From the NCBI GenBank assembly GCA_030386875.1, contig CM059568.1, forward strand, positions 12,944,316 to 13,008,315: a stretch of 64,000 nt of DNA, written 5' to 3'. The stretch is from Morinoia aosen (lineage: Eukaryota > Arthropoda > Malacostraca > Amphipoda > Talitridae). Within the stretch, counting starts at the first letter, position 1. Each line of letters opens with the position of its first letter. The translations under genes were made by a program, and so were the position numbers. This document shows, piece by piece, positions 48,128 through 57,830 of this stretch. The notes beneath the pieces are model-generated. The model had not been told where the DNA came from and did not search any database. It saw only the letters and a program-made list of their open reading frames with translations.

Positions 48128-51100
48128 AATGTGGCGAAGTTCAGGCGCTCGGGGTAGGTACGCGAACTTCAGCAGCACTTCACTGAAAGCATTTGAGAGA
48201 ACAAATGCAGGGCTGTGGCCAACGCTGGCCTTGGAATGTTTTTTTCATGAGGGATGAAAAGAGTACTTAAATAATGGAAAAAGTTCTTGTAAATTGTAAG
48301 GCACTGTTTAATTTTCTTGAAAACTTGATGGAACGTTCGTTTCATGGATTTACCAGGATGGATAAAAATACTGTTTCATTTTTGACTGTTTTTGGATAGT
48401 GAAATAACTTTGATAAACATGAAGAAAATATACAGAAGCAAATCCCGAGGGAAATTCGAGTTAAAAACATTCACAATTTGATTACTAGTGCATCACATTA
48501 TTGTGCCTAGGTTTCCATTTTTTATTCAATAACAAAAAAAATTTGCTTCCACTTGCTTAGTTGTACAATTGTTAACTATAGAAAATCCAGACAACCGAAG
48601 ATATGATGGGTGATGTTCCTAGCGAATGAACTATTTATTTTTCCTCATAGTGGCAAAATTTATCGCCCAGAAGCAGATTTACTTGTCAATAAATGTTCCA
48701 ATCAATTCGAAGTACGTGCACGTACTGAGAAATTATAGCCTGATTTTGTATGATGAAATGATCAGGTTTGAGCAAGTTCTATAGCAAGTTGTCCGACGAT
48801 ATGCAAGCCCTGAAAATGAGTTAGTAGCGATACCTTATTTAACATATTCTTTGGTGAAAAGTTAGAGTTTGTGCAAAATTTTAAGTCAGTGACAAGTTGG
48901 CAGAACTGAGAGGCACTGGTGAAATAGGAGTACGTCAATAGTCCAACGAAGTATATTTAATAGTATTTTATATAGTATATTATATCATATACTATTAATA
49001 TTATTACATAGTATTTTTGTTAATATATTATTATGTATACGGATTATATAATAGTGTAATAGTATATAATAGTATAACGAGGTTGGTCAAACTTTAAAAT
49101 TGTAAAATATTCTTACGTTTGTAAAAAAAGTCGTTCGTAAACCCTCCCTGAGTAGAAGCGTTAGTGAGATCACTTGCAAAACATATGTTTAATCCATATG
49201 AGATCAAAATGTATTTCGTTTCACATTTTAATAAATCGATATTCAGTATTCATTTAAAGAAAATGATAAAAATCATAGAGTAGTCGAACACACAAAAAAC
49301 AATGTAAAAGAATTTTTATGTTTGAGCTATACGTTATAAATAAATGAGTAAGGATTTTCAAATAAAGAAAACTTTCAGAATTTAAAATTGGACGCAATTT
49401 TTCAAGCTTGAACAATCCTAGATCATACATATAACGTCAGCCTTGAGATCAGTTCCCAATTTCATTTGTACAACCAATTCGACAGCTACATTATGTGGGA
49501 CAATGTCTTCGAAAATTTAAATCTGAGCAAGTTGAAAATTTTCGCGGAACTTTTTTCATCACAACAAAAGTATTATTCAAAACGAAAGGATAGTTAAGCT
49601 TCAGTTTACATTGACATGTCATTCTTAACGAATATTTACTTCTGACAGAAACATGAACAGGAAATTGATTTAGTCGCTCAACATCGAGAACGTATTTTAA
49701 TTTGTGCAAGTAGGAAGACCGTGCGTTTCCACACAACATTGTCGCAGTCGCTAAACAAGGTTAAAGAGTCACAGATTTCTGTTCTATAACGGAACGGCAG
49801 TACGTCGAGTCGTTAACGGGAAACAACAACTGTGCGCGCGTCAGTATTCTTCGTGGAGTTCATCTCAAGTTATTAGTTTATTATTTACGTTAGTGTTCAT
49901 TGTTTAGCGTTCATTTATTTTGTGTCTCTAGTAGTGACTTTGTCGAACTTAGAAGGATATTTATGGACGTAATCCTCTCGGTCTCTCTCGATAGTACTAT
50001 TCTTGTAACTGTGCTGTGGAAAATGAGCTGTAGTTGATGACCAAGTCTTTACAACGTCACTGCGTTCGATTTACATCGTTGCCTCAATGTGAATGGGCAA
50101 AGTGTCATTAACGTTCTGTACCGTTGAGTTTCATGCACGAAGCCGAGATTTGACTCGACTTTGCTCAGTATTTTTGAAAAATAAAATCGGAAAAAATTCG
50201 TAGGATGATGCTTTGAGTGGAGTTAAAGGCGTCATTCTCAGTTGCATTAATTTTCCTGAGAGCAGAGCTTGTGACAGGACGTGTGCGCAGCTGCTGTAGT
50301 TAAAGTACTTCCAAAGCATTGTTGCTTGAATCCTAAAAAAATCATAATTTTTAATATACCGTACGACGAAAAGCACTGGATTCTTTTTTGGGTGAGCTGT
50401 AAGGTCAGATGAACAAATTTTTTGGCCACAATCTATTCAATAATGAAATTTTTTCTCCTCTCAGCTTTATATTTCTCTCATTTTCTGCTCTAAATTTCGA
50501 CTCCTATAGACAGCCATGGGTCATTTGCTAAAATACTCCTACGCTAAATATTCATATGCGAGAAGATACAATATAATACAGTATCCAATATACAATATAT
50601 CAATATTGCATATAGATACTATAGATACAATACAATACCCGAGAAGATACAATATTTGCAGAATTTCCGCATGTTATACTGACACACGTCCTTTTCGCCG
50701 ACAGGACAGCAAATACAATTCACTTTCAATGAAATACTAGGAACGAACACTCCGTGATAAAGAGTCTGTGTGTAGGTCCCATAATTTCAGCCTGAGCCGC
50801 AAGAAGCTTTGATGTATCATGCGTACCTGCTAAAAAGATTCGTTCTTTGCGCATACTGTATGAAGCTGATTGGGCTGTGAGACCAGTACTGCCTGTCAAA
50901 ATTCCGAAATTTGCTTGTGTTTTACTCGGAAAAAGGGAAAATTTCGCATTGCTCAATTCGAAATGATCAAAGTTGAGAATTATCATCAAAAATCCTTGGT
51001 AATTACGAAGGATCCATGAAATCAGATTTCAGCTGGGGCAACCTAATTGAGGAAGGAAAAAAATGTAGCATGGGGACAGTTTTAATCCGTTTTGAAGGCT

Positions 51101-51349
51101 TTTAAGCATCCATATGGGAAAAAGTGTACTTGAATAATGTTCAAATGTCCAAGAAATATCAACAGTTTTGAATATTTTGAAACATCCACGCCTATTTCAC
51201 TCTAATGTGAATCAATTTTTGGGTACTAAAAAACACTTTCGCTTCACTACTCGCATGAAAAATTCGCTAAGCTTAAAAGTATTTCATTTAACCCGTTATC
51301 AACATTTGATGGCTTCGATGCGAAAGTTTTCTAGAAGCCTGGAAAGCTT
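48128..51349. other. No gene recognised; AT-rich simple sequence
   Basis: 48955-49075 is a run of 'tatagtatattat'-like AT repeats. 50565-50660 is a 'gatacaatataatac'-type simple repeat. No supported coding sequence. Confidence 0.5.
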
Positions 51350-51672
51350 CCCTGCCTAACTTTTTCGCCAAGTCTGTTGCGATTCTAGCCGTCCAAGCAG
51401 AGCTGCTGCACAGAATAGCTAATATTATAAAAGATGCAACTGTGAAAAAGTTATACTGGGTAGGTTAACTTGCATTCATAATTTAATTTTAGCCGTATAA
51501 GCAGAGCTATTACACAGGACAGCTAAAATTATAAAATATGCATCGGCAAAGAAGTTATAATGGGTAATGTACCTTGCATTTATAATTTTAGCCGTCTAAG
51601 CATAACTGCTGCACAGGACAAATAAAATTATAAAAAATACAACGGCAAAAAGTTACATAGGGTAGAGTACCC
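51350..51672. mobile_element. MITE-related element E expanded into a ~105-bp tandem triplet
   Basis: The first unit (51350-51460) has the family ends: ccctgcctaactttttcgcc at the left and 'gaaaaagttatactggg' at the right. Its interior (gccgtccaagcagagctgctgcacag, aattataaaa) differs from copies A-D. The two following units repeat that interior and the right end ('gaagttataatgggta', 'aaaaagttacataggg') at about 105-bp spacing. The element has therefore been amplified in tandem, or its ends were captured by a pre-existing repeat. Confidence 0.65.
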
Positions 51673-51769
51673 TGCACACCTCAACACGACGCAGTTTGTT
51701 GCGACAGAAAGAGTAATTTTGGCGCAGTGTTGCTTCAAATCCTCGCACTCGCATGTGCTTTCTTTTCAG

Positions 51770-51865
51770 GCGGCTCATCAAACACTGGCGAATTGCACGC
51801 GCTGGTCAGAAGGTCACTTTTTAGCTCGAATAGTTTCTAGCACTCACACTCATGGTGTAACCTAA
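51770..51865 (+). CDS. Candidate terminal exon, unknown gene
   Basis: A strong acceptor (cgcatgtgctttcttttcag) is followed by 31 open codons to TAA: AAHQTLANCTRWSEGHFLAR, then IVSSTHTHGVT. All three frames stay open for at least 45 bases, one of them reading RLIKHWRIARAGQK up to a weak donor (cagaag|gtcact). The patch is GC-richer than the flanks. No family was recognised; the strong acceptor is the main support. Confidence 0.2.
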   Translation, partial: AAHQTLANCTRWSEGHFLARIVSSTHTHGVT

Positions 51866-52220
51866 TGAAAATGTGTAAAATATTCTTGAAGCGCCAGATG
51901 CTCCGAAATATTGCCTCAGATTCTTATAATCATCATATTCTTAAGCGAATTACTGATCAATCGTGATTGAGAACTCCTATTTGTAAACGGAATCTGATTG
52001 ATTTTCGTTTTCGGTGTCTTATTTTTTAGTTTAGATGTTTTTACGCTAAATTTACCAATGGAATTTAGCAATGGTTCTAAATGGAAATAAACAATGTTTC
52101 ATTCATTAGTAAATTGCATATAAATGTGTTTAGTTTGAACTGCCTGCTCCCCTCCGCTGGTCACAGACACAAGGAATGAGATGATCTGCTCTGTTTCTTC
52201 GCTGTCAAGTCGGGACAAAA

Positions 52221-52480
52221 GGTAATCTTAATCAACCTCATCATTCGATTTCCTCGATTTATTTTTCAAGTACCTCTCATGCATTGTTCTTTTGACTCAA
52301 AGGGCGATTAGGGACCAAGTTAGCTCGCAGCGTGCCGTAGTTAAGGAAAGTAACGAACTGTCACTAAAGTTAGAGCAGAAGTTGAGCTTTAACAACTTCA
52401 TCACTCGCTTTCCTCAGTTTCATTTTCATATATTCCTTATCGGTTTCCTATCAATTCTGGGTGCGATTAAAGACAAAAAT
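52221..52480. repeat. ~160-bp imperfect duplication
   Basis: 'cctcatcattcgatttcctcgatttatttttca' recurs about 162 bp on as 'cttcatcactcgctttcctcagtttcattttca', and both copies end near 'gcgatta(g/a)'. Confidence 0.55.
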
Positions 52481-52488
52481 ACCACAAA

Positions 52489-52914
52489 ATGTGTAGGCGC
52501 AACAAGATAAAACTTGCCACCGCTCATGCAATAAATGATTTTCACTCAAAGTTTAGCAGCCAGTGCATGCAGAAATTAGGTACCAGTGATGACTTTACTA
52601 TGACTTTTACGGTCGATAAACTCCATTCTGCTAATCTTACCAGTTCATGTGGATATTTTAGAAACATTATTTCAACTGAAAACTTCCCTTTCCGTTTCAT
52701 TAGGCGCATATGCCCATTATCTTCAAGTTTGATGGACATTGCAGTTGAAATAAAAGTAGTCCCTGAGCATCCCATAGCAGACATGATTTTTAACCCACAA
52801 GGGTTCGACATAAATCATAAAAGAATAGAAAATCGCGACACAAATAAACCTACACATAGACTCGCCACCTCCTCGCTGCATTTGGCTTTCACGAACATTC
52901 TAAGTTTGTCATAG
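52489..52914 (+). CDS. Open frame of 141 aa, unknown
   Basis: Longest non-repetitive plus frame in this part of the window. It starts MCRRNKIKLATAHAINDF, contains CGYFRNIISTENFPF and MDIAVEIKVVPEHPIADM, and ends NILSLS. No domain, signal peptide or membrane span is evident. An 89-aa minus frame overlaps it (52542-52811). A frame of this length is expected about once by chance in this much AT-rich DNA, so coding status is doubtful. Confidence 0.15.
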   Translation: MCRRNKIKLATAHAINDFHSKFSSQCMQKLGTSDDFTMTFTVDKLHSANLTSSCGYFRNIISTENFPFRFIRRICPLSSSLMDIAVEIKVVPEHPIADMIFNPQGFDINHKRIENRDTNKPTHRLATSSLHLAFTNILSLS

Positions 52915-53698
52915 TCATTGAGCCTGTCACTCTGACGTAATTAATTCTCGGACTCAGAAGTCAAAGAACAGAAAATCCCGTTAGTCTGTGCTGAAAATAT
53001 TCCTCTCAAGCAAGCTGCTTTTTCGAAGCACGAATTCCAAGTTTCTAATGATTCGAATGTTAGCTTAGCAGAACGAGTTTAGTGGACAAAAGCAATACAT
53101 ACGTTTTCGTTTCATATTTAAGCGATGTTAATTTACAGAAACTAAAACTTCTTAACGGATCATAAAGGAAATAAGACAGGGTCTGCTGTCCTAGCTATCT
53201 TTAATATTAATACAAAATAAGGAACGTTTTTCTAACAGCACATTATCGAATTTTAGTTTGGGTAAATCGTTTAAAGTTGGAAGTAACTACCTCTCGATGA
53301 AGGTCAGTGACAACAACAATATTTTGTGACTCAACATCGCATAAATTATATTTCAAAACAAAGTAATATATCGGAAAATTCCGTTCATATCTTCCTAATG
53401 AAAGATTTCTGTCATAAGTTTGCATGAATGCCACTTACCACCGCACATATCCTTAAAATCAAATTTGTAGGAGTCCTCATGCCCACACTTAAGACAAATA
53501 CGAAAGTAACGCGAACAAAGTTGTACCGAAAATCAGAAAACGACGAAGTAAACGAAATTCACGGAGAACATCACCCAGGGATCACCACCGCACCTTGCAC
53601 AAAGGATTCAACTTTCGGTTAGTCTACTCAGCTTGAACCTTCACTTCGTTACAGACTACTACATCGAAAGGATCATCTGGTACATTTCAAATGATCAC
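52915..53698. other. No feature recognised
   Basis: AT-rich DNA with short open frames only. Confidence 0.5.
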
Positions 53699-53869
53699 CT
53701 TGAGCAGCACGCCCCACTTGGTAACACCAGGTCCCCAGCTCGTGAGGAAGAGCTCACCTGCCCATGCTCTACTAACCTTAGGTGCTTCGCTCATCTCTCG
53801 CTGCTGCCGCTGGTGCTGCAGGTGAGGGTTGCCGCTGCCAACACTGCACTTATTGTTGTACACTTTTTC
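53699..53869 (-). CDS. Candidate internal exon, unknown gene
   Basis: 171 bp on the minus strand, GC-rich against AT-rich flanks and open from acceptor (cgaactctcatag) to donor (ctcaag|gtgatc). It reads in phase 0 for exactly 57 codons: EKVYNNKCSVGSGNPHLQHQ, then RQQREMSEAPK, VSRAWAGELFLTSWGPGV and TKWGVLLK. An in-frame TAG lies at the acceptor and a TGA lies just past the donor. An internal donor (gggcag|gtgagc, exon end 53758) is even closer to consensus. On the opposite strand an 80-aa frame (53633-53875) is also open and carries its own good donor (ctgcag|gtgagg at about 53820), so the strand is uncertain. No family recognised. Confidence 0.3.
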
Positions 53870-54252
53870 CTATGAGAGTTCGCTTCAATGATGTACTTGA
53901 TTGGACTTGATTAGGTAACTTTTTAGTTGTATGATTTGAAGTGTAGCGTTAATTTGGTCTAAAACAAGGTGCAAATGAGGACAGAATTCTGAAATTCGTA
54001 CTAAAGAAGGATATTCTCTGTGACATCGCATTTTTGCTCTGCTTCTAACGCAGTTACCGGAATCAGGTCAGCTTCTTGCTTGTCGTGTTTGCTTAAAAAT
54101 TATTATCCCGCTCCAATGCATTAATTTCTACCAAATTGACACCCAGAATCTAAGTGATGAAACTGCCCCCATTTTCAAATATTTGTTGTCTTTTAATTAA
54201 TTTTTATTTCAACCTGCAGGTTACGCATGTTTTAAGAATGAGAAACACGTGT

Positions 54253-54285
<33 letters not shown>

Positions 54286-55299
54286 AGTGAGGACAACGTA
54301 TGTATTTTATCTCCTAATATTTAGGTGACAAATAGGGAAAAGAATTTATGAAAGAAATTGATTGAGAGTGTTCCCTAAAGAAGTACTTCGTATCTAATAT
54401 TCAAAACGGTAGAAAATAAGCATGCCTCAGCCGAACATATTTATGTTTGATATTCCGGAAACGTTGAAAAATCATTGACTTGTGGATTTGAAATATGATG
54501 TTTGTAAATCATGGGATTTCTTGTATTTATCTTCTCTTGTGTGTTTCACACGTTCAATATCTCAAGTAATTATTTTATCATTTCTGAAACATAGAAGCCT
54601 AATTTTGAAGTAAATATCTCATCGTTTCAGTTTTTCGTGTAAAAAATATGAATTTAGTCAACCACGCTCCTATATACACCAAAACTTACATTTCGATCAT
54701 AGTTTTAAAAAATGTTTGGCATGCGGTCTAGTTATCAGAATTTTCATTATGAAATTAAACGAAAAAGCTAAGGAAAATAAAAATTAATTATTGCGTTACG
54801 TAACGGTAGTATTTCTTGTTCTTATCTCATACAATTTACCTTCATTTTGCGCTCTTTATTCAAATATTCTTCACCATCTTAAATAAAAGAGCATCTATAC
54901 AGAGTACGATAAAATTGTTATTAAAAATGAATAATTTTCACTATAACATCTGTTTTTCTTATCATTCGAAATTGAAAACGGGAGTTAGAGAGAAGTTCTG
55001 TTCCAAAGAAATGGAGTCCAAGCAATTCTCTTAAGCTATTCTACTGATTACTAAATGAAATTTAAATTTTCTGTCCTTTTATATCAGGGTAAATTATTCG
55101 AGGATAAATTTCCCTCGCACCAGATTATTTACACCGCTTAGACTCCTGTGTCTACTGTTATCAAGAGCTGCAGCTCACAGTGTAAGATTATGCTCAAAGA
55201 TGAACTTCCTTTGCTCGATTATTCCGTGCTACGGTAAGCAGCATTGAACACATGTTTTCCCAGCGTACTGCGACTCATTGCACTCATAAGAGTTTGTTT
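53870..55299. other. No gene recognised
   Basis: AT-rich DNA containing the (GT)n microsatellite listed separately. Confidence 0.5.
54249..54290. repeat. (GT)n microsatellite
   Basis: Nearly uninterrupted GT dinucleotides, with one 'tct' interruption near the left end. Confidence 0.95.
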
Positions 55300-55620
55300 A
55301 CCCGAAATTATCAACAGCGATGCAAACAACAAAAACAGAGGCTATAAGTACTTTGTGCAGCAATTACTTTCTACACTTGCAATACTTAGCTAATTTAACC
55401 AAAATCACCAACATCAACGCAATGAGGAAAAAACAGAGACAATACTAAGAAATTTTTTTCAGTTACAAGGCTAATTTAACCGGAATTACCAACAGCAGTG
55501 CATGGCCAAAACAGAGTCAAGAACAAAAACTTTCTGCTGCTACAATAGCTAACTTAACCAAAATTACCCACAGCAATGCAACGAGCAAACACAGATGTAA
55601 TCATAACAACAAGAAGTTTG
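55300..55620. repeat. Degenerate tandem repeat, ~85-95-bp unit, ~4 copies
   Basis: Each copy contains 'gctaa(t/c)ttaacc(a/g)(a/g)aat(t/c)acc(a/c)acagca(a/g)tgca', followed by 'aaaacagag'. Confidence 0.8.
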
Positions 55621-55701
55621 TGTGAACCCGTCTGTGCACTACCAGAACTGCTTGTATTGACGCGGGGCAGGCACAAAAGTACCGGCCTGAAGCCATCATA
55701 T

Positions 55702-55829
55702 TCTAACCTTTTTGCCACCTGCATGAATTTTTTTAAACGCCTAAGCGATTTAATCGCTTTCATTCTAAGCGATTTAATCGCTTAGGCGGCGAAAAATATG
55801 CATGCAGGCGGCGAAAAAGATAGACTGGG
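55702..55829. mobile_element. Palindromic MITE, copy D (~128 bp)
   Basis: The left end is tctaacctttttgccacctg and the right end gcggcgaaaaagatagactggg. The centre carries two copies of 'ctaagcgatttaatcgctt', each itself a near palindrome, separated by 'tcatt'. This gives the longest stem of the family in the window. The first five terminal bases on the left are not conserved. Confidence 0.9.
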
Positions 55830-55839
55830 ATGGTAGACC

Positions 55840-56013
55840 ATGGCTGCAACCTCCGCTGCCATTGTCCGCGATGTTCGCCGCTACCTGCGCCGTGGTGCGC
55901 GCTTGCCAAAAGCATGGGAGATTCCGGCTATTCTGGGAGACCGAGGCGGCTGGGAAGCGCCGTCCCAGCGCCTCCCAGCTGCATGCTGGGTATCTTGCGG
56001 CCTACTGTCTTAA
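55840..56013 (+). CDS. Small open frame, 57 aa, beside MITE copy D
   Basis: An ATG in near-ideal start context (gaccATGG) lies 11 bp after MITE copy D and opens 57 codons: MAATSAAIVRDVRRYLRRGA, then RLPKAWEIPAILGDRGGWEA and PSQRLPAACWVSCGLLS. The stretch is strongly GC-rich until it meets the AT-rich tandem array at about 56010. The basic amphipathic N-terminus would suit a mitochondrial targeting peptide, but no family is recognised. Overlapping frames (55802-56035 and 55830-56435) are also open, as expected of GC-rich DNA, so this is a hypothetical micro-ORF. Confidence 0.2.
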   Translation: MAATSAAIVRDVRRYLRRGARLPKAWEIPAILGDRGGWEAPSQRLPAACWVSCGLLS

Positions 56014-56690
56014 TTTTGTTAGCTTTCGTTTGTAATATCTTCAATTTTTACGTTGTGTTGAGTACTATCTTTGTGTTTTCGGGTTGTGTTCATTTGCAGC
56101 GTGCTATCTTAATTTCATTAGCTTATGTTTGTTCCATCTTCATATTTCACGTTTTGTTGAGTACTATCTTTGTGTTTTCGAGTTGTGCTCCTTTGCAGTG
56201 TGCTATGTTAATTTCCTTAGATTATGTTGCCATGCAGAGCACTATCTTATTTTGTTCACGTTCTGTTAAGTACTATCTTTGTGTTTTCAAGTTATGCTCC
56301 CTTGCAGCGTACTATCTTTATTTACTAAGCTTGTGCTATTTTGCAACGTGCCATATAAATTTCATGGGCTTACGTTATCTTGCAGACTATTATCTTAATT
56401 TTCTTAGGTTGTGTTCATGTAGAAAACTGTTATAATTTCTTTAACTTGTGTTATCTTGCAGACCATTATCTTTATTTCCTTAGGTCGTGTTATCATACAA
56501 TGTACCATCTTAATTTCCTGAGCTTGTATGAACGGGAAGTGAACTACTTTTTTTCAAGCTGTGTTATCTTGTTCCGTACTTTCTTAATTTCCTCATATTG
56601 TGTTATCATAAAGTGTTCTTTCTTTATCTTTTGAAGTTGTGTTATCTTGCGGCTCGAATCATCTTAATTTTAACACGCAGTACTTTGTGT
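56014..56690. repeat. Degenerate tandem repeat, ~47-52-bp unit, ~13 copies
   Basis: Recurring 'gttatcttgcag', '(a/g)ctatctt(a/t)atttc(a/c)ttag' and 'gttgagtactatctttgtgttttc' motifs; some copies form ~105-bp dimers near 56056, 56158 and 56267. The long plus frame crossing it (55830-56435, 201 aa) is a repeat artefact. Confidence 0.8.
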
Positions 56691-56879
56691 TGCCACCTAG
56701 AGTTCTATTTTCATTTCCCGTGAAAAGTGCTCACTAATTTATCGCATGCTATGTTAACATCAATGTACTTTGCATTGTACAGCCATTCAGTGCGCATGTA
56801 CGCCATCAACTGCAACGAATGGACGCTGGTGTTGCAGGGCGTACTATTTCACCCTGAACGTGCAGCACTCTTGTCTTTT

Positions 56880-57830
56880 GTTACCTCTTTCTCATAAGAA
56901 ACAATATATATAATCCTATACATTACCTCTTTCTCATATGAAACAATAAATATAATCCTATGCATTACCTCTTTCTCATGTGAAACAATAAATATAATCT
57001 TATGCATTACCTCTTTCTCATGTGAAACAATAAATATAATCTTATGCATTACCTCTTTCTCATGTGAAACAATAAATATAATCCTATGCATTACCTCTTT
57101 CTCATGTGAAACAATGAATAGAATCTCATGCATTACCTCTTTCTCATGTGAAACAATAAATATAATCTTATGCATTACCTCTTTCTCATGTGAAACAATA
57201 AATATAATCTTATGCATTACCTCTTTCTCATGTGAAACAATAAATATAATCCTATGCATTACCTCTTACTCATGTGAAACAATAAATATAATCTCATGCA
57301 TTACCTCTTTCTCATGGGAAACAATAAATATAATCCTATGCATTACCTCTTTCTCATTTGAAACAATCAATATAATCTTATGCATTACCTCTTTCTCATG
57401 TGAAACAAAAATATAATCTTATGCATTACCTCTTTCTCATGTGAAACAATAAATATAATCCTATGCATTACCTCTTTCTCATATGAAACAATAAATATAA
57501 TCCTATGCATTCCCTCTTTCTCATTTGAAACAATCAATATAATCTTATGCATTACCTCTTTCTCATGTGAAAAAATAAATATAATCATATGCATTACCTC
57601 TTACTCATGTGAAACAATAAATATAATCTTATGCATTACCTCTTTCTCATGTGAAACAATAAATATAATCCTATGCATTACCTCTTTCTCATATGAAACA
57701 ATAAATATAATCCTATGCATTCCCTCTTTCTCATTTGAAACAATCAATATAATCTTATGCATTACCTCTTTCTCATGTGAAAAATAAATATAATCATATG
57801 CATTACCTCTTTCTCATAAGAAACAATAAA
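56880..57830. repeat. 42-bp tandem repeat, ~22-23 copies
   Basis: The unit is attacctctttctcatgtga followed by 'aacaataaatataatcttatgc', with few point variants. Two stretches (about 57440-57590 and 57640-57800) repeat the same order of variants (cattccctc, tcatttgaaacaatcaat, aaaaataaat, atcatatg), showing a duplicated block of several units. Fourteen codons per unit give open frames on both strands that are artefacts. Confidence 0.95.

Noticed and set aside
56849-57594. 69-136-aa frames with 14-residue repeats on both strands
   Set aside because: Translations of the 42-bp array; open on both strands at once.
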